Assembly: GCF_036785885.1 (NCBI RefSeq)
Contig: NC_092322.1
Span: 12,112,466-12,176,465 of the forward strand
DNA: 64,000 nucleotides
Source of the DNA: Coffea arabica
Lineage: Eukaryota > Streptophyta > Magnoliopsida > Gentianales > Rubiaceae
Direction of reading: 5' to 3'
This document shows positions 12,159 through 24,812 of this stretch, in pieces. Position numbers and translations under genes: made by a program. The notes under the pieces were generated by a model, which was not told where the DNA came from, made no database searches, and saw nothing but the letters and a program-made list of their open reading frames with translations. Each line of letters opens with the position of its first letter. Position 1 is the stretch's first letter.

Positions 12159-15100
12159 TCAACAGTAGAAGGCTAGGAATATATATGCTGCTGGCCAAAA
12201 AATTAACATCATCTCTGATATGTAGAACTGTCCCGGAACCAGAAACACTGATGTAGCTGTTGACTTTGAGGGTGCCCTTCCAGCCTCGGCAGGAGCAACT
12301 GCTCGGCCGTTGGGCTTGCTTTGCTGTTGAGTCGTTGGCAAGGGTTTGGGAGAGGCACTGCCAGATGGTGTCATTGGCATGCCCTTCTCATCAGTCAAAT
12401 CTTCACCTGATGACATTCAGAAGCTTAAGATTCAGATGACGCAATTATCTTTTTCATTTCTAATCCAATTGCTTTTATAGTAGCATGCATTAGCATTAAC
12501 ATGAAAAGATAAATTATTTCCAATAACCTATAACTAGTGCAAATTCATTAAACTGCATGCACTAAATGAAGCAAAATGTGGAAAAACACAAAAGAAACAA
12601 TACAATGGCAAAAGCACAAAATATCAACCTGGGAGACCGAAACAGTTATTTAAAGAAAAAATACAAAAGAAAAAAGGCATGACGAACAACACGATTAGCC
12701 AGCCAGAAGTATATGCTGACGGTTGGCTATAGTGCTATTTTCTAGCCAAACAGCTATACGAAAAACCTCTGCATGAACAGAAAAATTTTTTTTAAGTGAC
12801 AGTCTTAGAAGTTCAATAACTGTTGAGTTAATTGCTTGGATAAAGGAAAAACAAACAAAATTAGAAGACTTGGCAGCATAGTGAAAATCAAATAGCTTGC
12901 CATGTAAACTCAGAGGCATAGCATACTTGGTAAGGTGCACTATAAACACAAAATGTAGCTAAAAATATGGAGTAGACGTATATGCACTCACAATTAGAAT
13001 GTGACCACCCAAGCTTCATGTTTTCCCTATCAAATACCATCCGATATCCGATGAAGAAGTTCTCTGCAAAAGTTCATTTAATGATATGATGAGAAATCAA
13101 TACAAAAGATTCCATGTTACTTTCAATTTTCTGGACAGCTTTCTTCCTAACTACTATTATTAGACTAGACTCTACAGAAGACTGCAAACTATTGGATGTG
13201 CTGTCTGCTTACGTCCAATTGTTCCAATATCTCCATTTGTCGGTTGTATTGCTAAACAAAACCCAACTGCACCCTGTACCAAAGAAGCCACAAAATTTGA
13301 ATTAATCGAAGAACAATGATAGAAAAGCTGAGTTCCATCTTAAGCTCCCATTGACAAGAAGAAATGACATTTGACCACATACATTCCACTGTGACATACA
13401 ATAAGAAAAATGACATAGCAATTCAACAAATTCTCTGCATAGCAGTATGGTCCAGTGTCCAGGCAAGAGAGAGTTGAAAGCCATCATTATCCAAGAAGAT
13501 AGATAAGAAAAGAGATTTTCTTGGTAAATATACAATTGGTTACCATATCTGCAAAGTGAAATACAAATGTTCTAACTAAAGAGAACATGAATTCTTGAGC
13601 AATACAATTGATGAATGATCCTGAGGCGTTATTTGGAAGAAAATCTAGCCCAGTTTAGAAATTTTTTTTCCCCAATGAAAAACCTAGCTCAGTGTATACA
13701 CTCAAAGAAATGCGTTTTTCTACTAACCATTGAAAGCCAATGTGGAAAGTGGGCTGGAAGGGGGATGGGTGAGAGGGGAAAGACGTACAGGACATAATAA
13801 TGGCCCACAAAATTAAACCAATAAGTAATTATGTAAGAAAAAAAATCTTAGCACTGACCTGGCTGCCATAGATCGCAAATACCGGATTTATGACCACAAA
13901 ACTGTTGTTTGCAGAAAACTTCAGAGATAGAGAAGGTGTCTTAGGCAACTCTTCAGAACTGTTTACCACAAAATGGTAAATGTAGGGCATGAATGGATGC
14001 AAGAAATTCAAGAACACTAAATTTTCTTTTGATATATGATGATGATAATACATATGTGTAGCAATTCATGAAGATGCTACTCATCTAATGCCAATACCTG
14101 AACTTATAGCAATACTGCCACTGATCTCCTTCGAAGCTAAATTTTGTAGCATTTATTTGTCTATCAAACTATAACCAAAAAGGAGCAATTAATGATATGC
14201 TGAATTAGAAAAACAGAGGACGGACTGTACAGCAGAGAGTCTACCTCCCCAGCAAGTTTTTGATAGACAGCATCTGGGAGAAAAGTAAATGATGTCCCAC
14301 TGTCAACCAGGGCTTTGAAGTTTGTCTTCTCAAGACAATAACTTTCAACACAAGAAGTCTCCACTCCGACTATGTAGGCACTATATCCAATAAAAGTCAA
14401 GGATTAAGTGTAATGGATGAGAATGATGGAATACGTCAGTAAAGACAAATAATAAACATCAAATATGTTGTTCATGAACAACCCCAAAAAGGAAGGGGTG
14501 TTAATAGCCATAAGACACAGATTGCATACTTTATGTCATCAAAAGGTAGGAAGGGGGTAGTGTGTTGGCTAGGTATTCCCTGATCGCCAAAAAATATTCT
14601 CCCCGTGTCCTCCTTCAAACAGAGAGAGAAAGAATTCCGACTGAACCCTGCTTTTGAAAGAAAACTTGGCACTGAAATATTTCCAAGTCCGAGACCCATA
14701 AGACCATCGGGCGCAACTCCACTTAGGTAGATACCACTTTGCTTGCTACCACATCTAAAATAGTAAAGAAGATAAAGCAACTTTATTGGATAATAGAAGA
14801 AAAATAACGAAAATTGTACAGAAATTCCTATTGAAATTCTAAGTACTAGGGATACAGGACACACCCTAACATTATTGGAGCTCGCACAAACTTTTTGGAT
14901 GCAGCAGTGCCTCCTGAAGCGAGATGCAAAATGTCTTCAATAAGTAGCCCAGAAGTAGATGTATCAGCTGTATCATAGTTAACTCTATATGGGCATGGAT
15001 CCTTTGGACTTTTGCAACTTGAACCGCCTTCACATAAATGATGGCTGCAAGGCACTACCTTGCTTGTATTTGAATCAGAGGGATTGTACTCACTTAAATC

Positions 15101-17528
15101 CTTACCCTGCATTATAGATGCCCCAAATACCAGGGAGCACCTGCCAATCAATCATTGGAAATAAGTGCTAAAACTGTAGCTAAAACTATTAAACTTCCGC
15201 AGCTACCTTGAGAGGCTATGGAATATGGACATCTATATTTGTATGATAACACAACATATCTTGTCTAGATGTGCATATGCAGATAGGTCAACCACTTGCA
15301 AGAGGCAAGAAATATACTTCCTTGTCATATTGGGAAGATGAGACTAGGAACTATAGGAAACAAAGAACATATTACAAGATATGTTGACGAAAGATCACAT
15401 ACGACAACCCCAGAATACAGGAAGGAAAAAAACGGAAGAGAAGTAAATAATGCATAAAAGACCTTAAAAAGGAACTATACTGACACAAAAGCATAAGGGA
15501 CCAAAAGTAAAATAAAAAAAAATCAATACAAAAGTTCCTTCACAAACCTTACAGCTCCTGTAAATACGAACACGAGATTAAAAGAGAAAGGAGAGATGCC
15601 ACTCACGTGAAGTTCAAATAGGAGTCGTAGATCCCAAATATTGAAAATCAGCTAAACAAATATCAAGGAAAATGATAAAACATGTGTGCCTACTTGAAAG
15701 CTAAAATTGATACGTCTAATGAGATGACCTTCACTAGAGATGCATTATGACTTAAAGACAGGAAGGAAAGTAAAAAAAGGGAGAGATTAAGATGTACCTG
15801 AAGTTCTATAACCCACTATAGGAAATAGAAATTTATAAGAGCACTAGTAAGACATGCTCTTTTCCTATCTCCACCAAAATTTGCAAATCTAGGTGATCCA
15901 AACCTTTGTATTAATTAGGAATAAAATGGACTATTTAGGAATCAAAGTGCGTGTACCAGATATATACCGTTCCTAATAAAGACCATCTCAGCATTACTAT
16001 GTCAGTACCACAAAAATGAGTAGTTTAAATTCAAAAATTAAAAAGGTCGATAATAGAGATGAAAACAGCGCTGAGAGTACAGCAAAGCTTAATACAAGAG
16101 AGAATACTCAAATTAACTCAGAAGGCAGTATGACAGAAGAGTAATGGCCTGCATACCAGATTGCTGTAGTAGCTTGCAGATAATGGAGCACATTGCATGC
16201 AATCACAAGGAACCCAGAGTAGGTCACTTCCAGTATCAAGTGCAACAAGAAAGGAAACATTTGGTGTGCCTATATCTATCCAGGTGTAATGCAACCTGTT
16301 TACACAAGATTTAAAAAAAAAAAAAATCAGACGTGGGTTTTCCATGAGAAATAACTAATCTAGGCAACAACTAATAGAATTAACATGTAAGCAGTTTGCA
16401 TGACGCATAATTTCACCCAACAATCAAATGACAGCACCATCAGCAAATATATAATTATGCATTTTATTAAAGTCTTCCATTCTCACGAAAGATTATATTC
16501 ATTCAAAAAGTAGTAAGAAAATCATTATCCTGACACTGTAAAAAGGTTCAAGCACTATAATTGACAATATTCTGGAAAACCTCCTCGGAAACCATCTTAG
16601 AAAACTCAATCCCACGAACCAACCTCATCAGACAGACCATCTAAATTTCACCAGTCAAAAATATGAGGCAAATGATACATTTCCATGATGTATGTCAGAT
16701 TTATCCCGCTCCAACAGCCTATGAATCTCTCCAATCAATTTCTCATTGCATGTTAAAACATAATCGCAATAGCCCTTCATTTCCCTCCACTTTCTAGGAC
16801 TAATAAACTAGAACCAAGTACATAATCTGCCATTCTCAACTTGTTCCTAAATTTCCTGAAACCCTTATCAAAATATTGACTTTCTCGTGGACCAGTTAAC
16901 TAGAATAATCTGTCATTCTCAACTTACTCTTAAATTTCCCAAAACCCTTATCAAATGATTGACTTTTGTAAAACAATTATCCCATTTATCACGATTACAA
17001 ATTTTCCACTTAACAAACACCCAAAACCACCAAGACTCAGTCCAAAGTCATTGACTCCTTTTCCCAACCACCTGGCCCCCTCTTCCCTTCAAATAATACG
17101 TTACAAGGCTGAACCCACATTGACTATGCTTTCCTTTTCTTTTATATATATATGGATGCGAAAAAAAATATTAAAAAAAAAGAGGCAAATTTATCTGACC
17201 ATCCGTAGTCATCGCCAGTGGAAAGAGTAGTGCTTCCTTGAGAAGGAAACAGATAATCAAACTGCGGCCCCAACTTCACCTTCTGCCGCTGCAAATCACT
17301 GCTGAGCAACCTCCTATAGTACTCGGAGCTCCATTTCCTCGGAAAACGGGCCACCTCTCCCCGACTTCTGGAAACACTATCAGCCTTCAGCTCGTCAGAA
17401 AACCTATGCATTAGCTTACTAGAAAACAACTCCACCGCCACCGCACCACCACCATTCTCTATCCCCACCACCGCCACCATCACCAACAGTGGCAGCGCCA
17501 GTACACCCGACATTGTTGTTACACCCAT
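12159..17528 (-). CDS. Pepsin-like aspartic protease with GPI-anchor-type C-terminus (aspartic proteinase-like protein 1 type)
   Basis: Ten exons join in frame: 17200-17528, 16157-16295, 14865-15106, 14530-14754, 14245-14380, 14098-14168, 13859-13958, 13213-13273, 12992-13063 and 12159-12406. They encode 540 residues. The start has a hydrophobic signal peptide (LALPLLVMVAVVG). Catalytic Asp130 lies in LDTGSDLLWVPCDC and catalytic Asp338 in VDSGTSFTFLP, the two lobes of a pepsin-fold enzyme. Conserved cysteines follow in CMQC, CSHHLC and SYCLEKT, and GFCLAIQP plus NFFIGYRMVFDR close the fold. A Ser/Pro/Thr-rich linker then leads to a hydrophobic end (IFWPAAYIFLAFYC), the pattern of a GPI attachment signal. 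Family knowledge: related to Arabidopsis At5g10080-type proteins, secreted or cell-surface. The first donor (GTCAGA) is non-consensus, but phase and family sequence support it. No lesion seen. Confidence 0.92.
15107..16156 (-). other. Second-largest region of the aspartic protease gene interior (intron 2)
   Basis: This 1,050-base intron separates exon 2 from exon 3. It holds AT-rich sequence and no embedded gene or recognisable transposon. Confidence 0.7.
16296..17199 (-). other. Intron 1 of the aspartic protease gene
   Basis: About 900 bases of AT-rich sequence between the signal-peptide exon and the first catalytic exon. No recognisable element. A loose tandem similarity (TCTGCCATTCTCAACTT / TCTGTCATTCTCAACTT) occurs near 16827 and 16910. 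Confidence 0.7.
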
Positions 17529-18127
17529 TTCTCAGCCCAAAATTTGCTCTATTTTCTGCAGAAAGTAAAGGGCTTCCAAGGACTATGGAGAAGGATCTAG
17601 GGCTTGGGCATGTAGGCAGGAAAATGCAGGTATATAAAGAGGTTGGTGAGAGTAAAAGGGCTGCTAGGAGCTAAAATGCACCGAAAGAAATAAAGGGCTA
17701 GAAGCTAAAATCTGCCGAGAAAGTGTAACTTTTCAAGTGAGTGCTGACGAAAGGGGAGAAAAAGGAAGACACAGACAAATGGTGCCGGCTGGGAGGAAGA
17801 CGGATCTGTGGAAATAGTAGTCATTTTGATAAGCCTGATGATTCTATGATTTCTATCCGATGAGAGCGTCTTTTCGAGCCGGGCCAGGCCGGGCCAAGTT
17901 CAGCGTATTTGATAAGGACGTGGAATTGGATTTGTACTACGAGATTTGGGCTTCACAGCGAGCACAAATTGGAACGGTCTGAGATTGCAGAGGCTCAACC
18001 ATGTAAAAGCCCTTCCTGTTGTAATTATTGGTAAACTATTTTACGTTACTAAACCCTATGATTGAAGTAAATTGTTTCCGATTGAAGAATACCTTTTGTA
18101 GTTGCTTTGTAACGATCAGGAGGTTCT
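17529..18127. other. Promoter side of the aspartic protease gene
   Basis: This follows the minus-strand start codon, so it should hold the promoter and 5' UTR. Purine-rich on the plus strand around 17580-17810. No individual element is called. Confidence 0.45.
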
Positions 18128-18562
18128 CTAGTGACAATGATCGAGCTACTCGAGTGCTTGCTCAGTGAGTCGAGATTGATCAAAATTCGAGTTCATTATC
18201 AAATCAAATTTGAGCCCTTAAATTTTCAGCTAGAAAAGCTATCAAGCTTTTCGACCTTTATATATACTACCTATAATCTTAAGATAAATTGTATGTCTTA
18301 CCATTTAAACCCGAGCAGTTCAACTTTAACTTCGATATCAATTTGATTCTATCTTGAATTTGATCTTGATCTTGAGTTTCTTATATTTTAAATAAGTTGA
18401 GTTTGAACTCCAAAGTTAAGAGTTCGTTGAATTTGAATTCAAGTAATTTACTTACAAGCTTGAGTTTTTGAGCTCATGTAATTTACTTTTGAACTCAAAC
18501 ACAAGTACATTAATATTTGTGTTCAACTCAACTCGTTGGTATTTGCCACCAGTACTCTACAG
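18128..18562. mobile_element. Degenerate hAT-type MITE, probable
   Basis: The interior is built from TCGAG/CTCGA-rich words (AGCTACTCGAGTGC, TTGAGTTTGAACTC), like the better-bounded element at 25740-26147. A CTAGTGACAATGATCGAG start and an ACTCGTTGGTATTTGCCACC end are roughly inverted. I could not find a matching target duplication, so the borders are uncertain. Confidence 0.35.
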
Positions 18563-19142
18563 AAATATTGTGATTCTACTTTTGATGGCAATATGTTTGA
18601 TCTCGCTTATGAAATCAAATCAACATGCTTCTAACATTGGTTCGAATTATTATACTAAGTAATTAAAAGTTTGATATGTTTAATTATAATATCTATGATG
18701 TTTTAATGAAATTGTTAATTTCAAAAAAAAAAAAAAAGAATGAATGAAACTTTACTTTGGGTCAACTTAAATTCAGCGCCACATCCTAATCCTAATGTAC
18801 GTCAAGGTCCTGTTTGGGCCTCAATATTTGGAGCCAGATGTGCCAGCCATTGGCTGAAAGACAAGTTTTTATGTGGGACGAACTTGGGCTTCCCCCCTCC
18901 GGACCCAAATCCCGTATGATAGCCTGTTTTCTTGTTTGGTTAATTATAGAATGCCCCTTCAAAAAACTTCATATTTCTCAATTTGCTCTCTTAAAACCCA
19001 AAAGGATCAATTTGTATTATGGGTGTTTTCAAAATCTCTGTGTAATTTAATCCACCCAATAATCCAACCCAAATTGCAGTTGTCATTTTTTTTTTTCAAT
19101 CGTCACTTTTATCTATATAATTCTATTCTATCCTAACTTAAG
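18563..19142. other. Intergenic stretch
   Basis: Nothing recognised. A GC-richer patch near 18780-18920 has no family-like translation in any frame. Confidence 0.45.
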
Positions 19143-19335
19143 AAAGAAGCTCAATTGAGCTTACTAGAGGTCGATGGGGACTGAACCACTACGCATCCAT
19201 CTAAATTTTTAGAAAAATCACATATTGTGACAATTGATGGGAGGTAACGGTTGAATCCTTGACATTTCATCCCACCAAACTTTGAGAACTTAGTGATGAC
19301 TACCAGTCCAAAGGATGGTGATTAAATCGCAGTTA
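19143..19335 (-). mobile_element. SINE-like dispersed repeat, copy 1
   Basis: It shares a run of blocks with 23382-23645, in the same order and spacing: GGGACTGAACCAC, an ATTTTT-GATCACA-like segment, AATTGATGGGAG, TTTGAAC/TTGAATCC and AAGGMTGGTGATTAA. A related, more diverged copy lies at 21560-21785. All three face the same way, with A-rich ends on the minus strand. The TTTGAACTC/TTGAATCC block resembles a worn box B, suggesting a tRNA-derived SINE. Confidence 0.45.
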
Positions 19336-19772
19336 TCACATGAGATGCTTGAAATTGAATGTTACCAATTTATGTTGTTGGCTCAATTGGTGTGACGGAC
19401 TACTACTAATGAAAATGTTTCAGTCGATATGAAAATGGCATTAATAAATAGTTTATAAATATCTATGCAAAGGGCATTAAAAAAATGGCTGTTAAACATA
19501 AAATATATTGTCATATCATACATATTTCACACTCATTACATCGGATACGGGAGAGAGGATGCAAATGCAATTGAAGAATTACGCGAAAGCACAGAACAGG
19601 AGTAAAGTTTTTCTCATTAGTAAGAAGTAGATGTGATCAACGACTAAGATAGAAGATGTATTAACAAGAAGCAAGCAGAATAAGTTTCAAAAAATGGTAG
19701 GCAACAGGTCAGGACTGCTTTATGAAAGACTAAAGAAGAAATCAAGAACGTGTTCAATCATTGTCCGCCATG

Positions 19773-21047
19773 TTAATTGCTTTCCACCAACTTATTCAAG
19801 ATTTCCTTGGCCACAATCCGGCATGCTGCTTCAGTTGGATGAATGCTATCCCAAAAAAAATACTGGGAAGCGTTCCCACAAATTGGAGTGATTGGAATAC
19901 ACGATGTCCCAAATTCCAATACCGCAACATCCTCATCTAGTTTCCACAAATCCTGTAATACAAAAGTATGAATCATAATACGATTGTTGATACAAGGAAT
20001 ATTTGTGAAATGCATTTGAGTTGTAAAACGAAGAGCATACCATATTTTTGAGGATAGTTGATCATGTCCGTTACCAAACCATAAGTGTCTTGATAGACAA
20101 GTTTGATTCCTGGGAGTTTAGCCTGTACTTGGGGTAGGAGGTTCCCTAGCTTGTCATTATAAGACCGAGTGTCCACGTTGATTTTTTCTATACATCCTCC
20201 CCAAATTGGGGAATTTACAGTCATTGTGATGGGCAAACAGCCAAGTGGTGGCAGGTTTGATGCAATAATCCTGCGGCAGCCAAGATCATACAGCTCCTAG
20301 AGATTTACAACAACTATTGAAAATGATAATGTCACTGTTTTTGACAGATGAATCCACAAAACCAAAAGCAAAAGGGATGATATCAGAAATGAGAAGATTT
20401 ATCAGGTTGGAATAACCTTTAAAAAATCTTGCAATTTGCCCAGAAGAAAATCCTGGTAGTTGTTTACAGTGAACTGAATTCTTCGATTAGTCCTTGAGAC
20501 ATCGAAGTGGTATAGGAAATCAACGGCCCCCGCATGCAAAAGAACCAGAGCCTGATTGACAATTCTTCGAGCCTCTTGTCTCCCTACAACATTTGTCAGC
20601 CTCTTGAGGTAATCCTGAAGATTTCCTGGTTGCTTTAGCAATGTAATTACATTTGCAATGGCAAAGGTTTGATCATCAAATCCCGAGCCGCCTGATGCAA
20701 ACAAAGGAGACACCTGTTAGCAGTTCGCGATCGGTTAGATTTGGCTGTAGATAAGGGGGCACAAGTTCCTTCAGGCCTAGCAAGGATGCTAGAAGGTCTG
20801 GCACAAGTTTCCCATCAGAAAACCTTTCGGTGGCGATTTTGCCTGGGAAATTTGTGCCATATGGCTGATAATTGGCTCTAGCTATTGAATTCAAGTAGTC
20901 GTTGTTACCAGTATCTAAGACCGAATCACCAAAGGCAAAAATGGCACTAAATCTTGGGATGTTTTGGCCATTGCATTCGTAGTTGAAAGCGAGAATCAAG
21001 AAGCAAATCTGCACCAAGAAATTCCAGAAATGGCTGGGAATTGCCAT
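19773..21047 (-). pseudogene. GDSL esterase/lipase pseudogene 1 (EXL-like)
   Basis: Three exon-like blocks, 20417-21047, 20041-20296 and 19773-19952, follow the plant GDSL lipase pattern. They show a signal peptide (FLVQICFLILAF), the catalytic-Ser block FAFGDSVLDTGNND, LLTGVSF, then GGSGFDDQT, PPLGCLP and the catalytic Asp/His block FWDSIHPTEAA. Three lesions are visible. An extra CAAA (forward strand, about 20700-20707) duplicates four bases and breaks the frame between LLTGVSF and the next conserved residues. A TGA at 19933-19935 replaces an arginine-type codon in the GFVETR-GCCG motif. Bases are also lost just after GCCG, because the last block is out of phase by one. Family knowledge: secreted lipid ester hydrolases. 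The start chosen is the ATG at 21045-21047 because the signal peptide follows directly. Confidence 0.85.
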
Positions 21048-21559
21048 TGACCAGATTGCTTCTTCGCTGTTGGGAAATGCCAACAAATTTGTGATTTACT
21101 ACTAAGTTTTGAAGCTTTAGCCCTTAGAGAAATGAGACCCTTGTAAAAGCATATGTTGCTAGCAATAAATTTTCAATTGACTATGAAATTGAGGTCCATC
21201 TCCAACTCTTAATGCTTTTAGTGAACCTTAACATCAGTTACAGATATATGCAGCATTATTAGCTCAATTTGTTTGTCTTAACCTTAACATTACAGTCAAC
21301 TGTTACAGCCATGAGTATTAAAATCTCAATTTTTAGCTCGTTATTTACTGAGAAATATATAATCTATAAAACATATGACCTGATCATTTGAAGCATCATT
21401 CAGAGAAGAGTAGTGGGTGTATTTTTCTTCCCTGGTCAACCAGTAACTGTTCAGATTCGCCAAGTGTTGCACGTTATCTCATAAAAAATTCTCATTATGG
21501 AAAAGACATAATCAGAGTGAGATATATTAAATGTCAATAACACAATTAATTCAATAATT
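21048..21559. other. Upstream side of GDSL pseudogene 1
   Basis: AT-rich and without recognisable coding sequence. It would be the former promoter side of the pseudogene. Confidence 0.45.
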
Positions 21560-21785
21560 TTGTTTTTGTTAAAAACATCAACATTTCATTAAATCTACAT
21601 TAATGACAGAAATTACATCAACCATCGGACCAAACAGATACGGATGCATTATGCACTAGTATGGATTTAGAAGAAACTATGGCACATTGATAAAAGGTAA
21701 GGTTAGGACCCTCGACCTCTCACTCCACAAAGACTTAAAGTCTTTGGTGGTGGCCAACAGCCCGAAGAGCCGTTGGTTAATCTAT
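21560..21785 (-). mobile_element. SINE-like dispersed repeat, copy 2
   Basis: It matches the other two copies most clearly in its right part (AAGACTTAAAGTCTTTGGTGG-like block, GTGGCCAACAGCCCGAAG) and in the CTCGACCTCTCACTCC segment. It reads as a minus-strand element ending in an A-rich tail near 21560. Borders are approximate. Confidence 0.4.
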
Positions 21786-22976
21786 CCATCTATACCTACA
21801 ATCTGTAATTTTTTCACCTTTTTCTGTAGTGCCAAATATATAACTTGCTAATTATATTTATGATCATGAGCCAACTACTAACTATAATCCAAATCCTAGT
21901 ACATGTTTTCAATTTGTGCAATTAATTACGATTATTCTCATCCTTCAACTGCTGGCCACGACTATTAATTAACCACAATCCCGCTAGTTCAATGACTGAA
22001 CATAGGATAAAGTAAATGAATTAGTTTTCCAATGCGTTTTCCCTGTCTCTACATTCAAAATTGGTGGAGCAAACATTATTGCTTCTAGTACTGTTTCTAT
22101 TTTTTTTTTTCCTATTGTAAGTTCGTATTTTCTTGAAATTAATAGAGCAAGAGAGATTTAGTATTTGAAGCAATGTCCCAAATCCAGCTCTAGACAAAAA
22201 TCGACTGGTCAAAATTCCAAATAAAACTCATCTCACTATATCTTCCTGAAGCAAACTTGTTGGCTTCTAGTACTGTTTCCATTTTCTCCTCTTTTATGTT
22301 TGTCCTTTTCATTTTTCCTAATAGGCACGGCCTATTGATTACTGCTCTTCATCTACCTGTATGTAAGCCTTTCCGGATGGTTTTGGTTATAGTCTAGTGT
22401 ACATGCAGCCACAGGCAGCTGCAGCAACGAGATGGATGTGCACAGTTGTCCCCTTATCAACTAGTACTCACACAAACAGCAAATTGTTCAAGTTCAATGA
22501 ACATTACATCTCAATTAATCCATCCGAAGAAAAGAAAATTTATCAATTACTATAATGTTTATCAATTTTGTTTGTTACTCCTAACTCCATATATGCAGAT
22601 ACATTTCTTGCTGAGAATCAATACCTGTGCATTAGAGTTTGGGTCATGATTTATCTAAAAAGGTCAAAAAATTCAAAAAAAAAAAAAAGAAAACTCCATA
22701 TAAGAGTTCACATTTTAAAAATGTTTTTACAAAAATTGACTAAAAGAAATAAAAAATATAAGAATTATTCTATTTTAAAGCTAAAAAAATCAAAAATTTT
22801 ACAAAGAATTTTACTACCTTAAAAGTGTCATATTTCGGATTAATACAATCACGTGCAAATTGCACGAGGCATTACCAGCTAAAATGAAATGTACGCAGAA
22901 GTACATTTATGATTTATCTTCTTATAAAGAAAAACGTCAAGTAGAATTTTTAAGCTCATGGTGATGACAGTCGTAC
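21786..22976. other. Intergenic stretch downstream of GDSL pseudogene 2
   Basis: AT-rich; nothing recognised. The phrase TTCTAGTACTGTTTC recurs near 22082 and 22265, pointing to a small old duplication. The final GDSL exon expected here for pseudogene 2 is absent. Confidence 0.5.
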
Positions 22977-23381
22977 CATATTTTTGAGATTGGTTGATCA
23001 TGTCCAGTACTGGATGGTAAGTATCTAGACAGATGAGTTTGATCCCAGGAAATTTTGCCTGGACTTGTGGTAGGAGCTCTTCTAGCTTCTCATTATAAGA
23101 TCGAGTCTCCAGGTTCATGTTCTCTGTACATGTTCTTCCTACTGCTGAATTCACGGTCATCGTGATTTGGCAAACAGCCAAGTGGTGGAATCCCGGACAC
23201 AATTATTCTGCGGCAATTAAGATCATATAGTTCCTGAGACTTATAAGAAGTAAAACATGTCATACTTTCATTGCTGCAATTATGGATCTGTTGGTCATAT
23301 GGCAAACCAATTTAGTAGAGCACTATGTAATATAATCCAAAAGTAGCGTCTCAGGGTATAAAAGAGCTAACAAAACTATAG

Positions 23382-23645
23382 TTTTTTTTTTTTTTTTTGT
23401 CGATACGATAGCGTCCTACACTATGGGAAGGGAGAGGACCTGAAGAGATTCTGGAGTAATTTGGAGGGGACTGAACCACCACCGGATCAGACGGGGGCAC
23501 TATACACCCGCCTCAATTTTTTTAAGCAAGATCACATTTAATAGTAACAAATTGATGGGAGACAAAGTTTGAACTCTTGCCTCCTATCCCATCAAGTCTT
23601 AATGCATTGGTGGTGGCCATCAACCCAAAGGCTGGTGATTTAATA
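23382..23645 (-). mobile_element. SINE-like dispersed repeat, copy 3, with poly-A end
   Basis: The best preserved of three related copies. On the minus strand it runs from near 23645 down to a run of about 17 A (T run at 23382-23398), as expected of a retroposed SINE. It sits inside the former intron of GDSL pseudogene 2. Confidence 0.5.
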
Positions 23646-23963
23646 AAAATGTAGTCCGGTGTCGCAAATCTACGACTATGATAAGCTAATGAAATGCAAA
23701 AAGACTATAATAATTCTTTTAAGTAAGATCTGTAACTGTGATATTTATGTTGGTGATCTACAGGCAGATCAGTCATAGTTTTACCTATAATCTAGGCACA
23801 GAAGGACTCAAATTCTCCTGCACAAGGTTCCTTTTCTTGGGCGATTATTGATATTCATGCGTTTATGGATTTTTCTTCTTCTTTTTCAAGATTTAAGATA
23901 TACAAGACATCCTACATTACAGTGTCAATAATCCAATTATGTATACAAACTGTGATTAAGTGT

Positions 23964-24812
23964 GTGGAGGCCAATTGTGTATTTGTCCGCTTCAACAACG
24001 GGTGCTTGGAGAGGGGCCTCTCCAGGATTCGAACCCTGGTCCTTTGGAGTAAGGGTCTTGGGGTTGAAGTCCTGGTACCACTTAAGCGGATTCAAACCCT
24101 GGTCCTTTGGGGTAAGGGTTTTGGGGTTGAAGTCCTGGTACCACTTGAGCTACTAGCCTAAATGGTACCAGGACTTCAACCCCAGGACCCTTACCCCAAA
24201 GGACCAGGGTTCGAATCCTGGGGAGGCCCCCCTCCAAGCACCCATTGCTGAGGCGGACAAATACACAATTGGCCTCCACCGGTCTTTTTTGTGGAGGCCA
24301 ATTGTGTATTTGTCCGCCTCAGCAACGGGTGCTTGGAGGGGGACCTCCCCAAGATTCAAACCCTGGTCCTTTGGGGTAAGGGTCCTGGGGTTGAAGTCCT
24401 GGTACCATTTGGGTTGTGGAGGCCAATTGTGTATTTGTCCGCCTCAGCAACGGGTGCTTGGAGGGGGGCCTCCCCAGGATTCGAACCCTGGTTCTTTGGG
24501 GTAAGGGTCTTGGGGTTGAAGTCCTGGTACCATTTGGGCTAATAGCCCAAGTGGTACCAAGACTTCAACCCCAAAACCCTTACCCCAAAAGACCAGGGTT
24601 CGAATCTTGGGGAGGCCCCCCTCCAAGTACCCGTTGCTGAGGCGGACAAATACACAATTGGCCTCCACAAAAAAGGACAAATACACAATTGGCCTCCACA
24701 AAAAAACCGGCCTTTTTTGTGGAGGCCTCCCAGAATTCGAACCCTGGTCCTTTGGGGTAAGGGTCTTGGGGTTGGGTTCGAATCCTGGGGCTATACACAA
24801 TTGGCCGCTACA
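23964..24812. repeat. Cluster of tRNA-derived SINE-like units in alternating orientation
   Basis: A unit of about 125-130 bases recurs in both orientations: A (minus, 23964 to about 24150, with an internal duplication), B (plus, about 24150-24280), C (minus, 24291-24414), D (minus, 24416-24545), E (plus, about 24540-24668), then fragments F (about 24677-24697) and G (24719-24812). Read in the plus sense, a unit has a box-A-like TAGCCCAAGTGGTACC, about 45 bases of C-rich sequence, an exact box B GGTTCGAATCC, and ends GACAAATACACAATTGGCC. A/B and D/E are head to head, B/C tail to tail and C/D tandem. The whole cluster lies in an intron of GDSL pseudogene 2. Confidence 0.75.

Noticed and set aside
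1-22000. Conserved gene order with Arabidopsis, where FKBP13 (At5g45680) has a GDSL lipase neighbour (At5g45670)
   Set aside because: This rests on memory. The GDSL remnants here look like a different subfamily and are 17 kb away with other genes between, so synteny is not supported.
23964-24812. True tRNA genes, because of exact box B sequences
   Set aside because: No acceptor or anticodon stem can be paired and the A-B spacing is filled with C-rich repeat sequence, so these are tRNA-derived elements.
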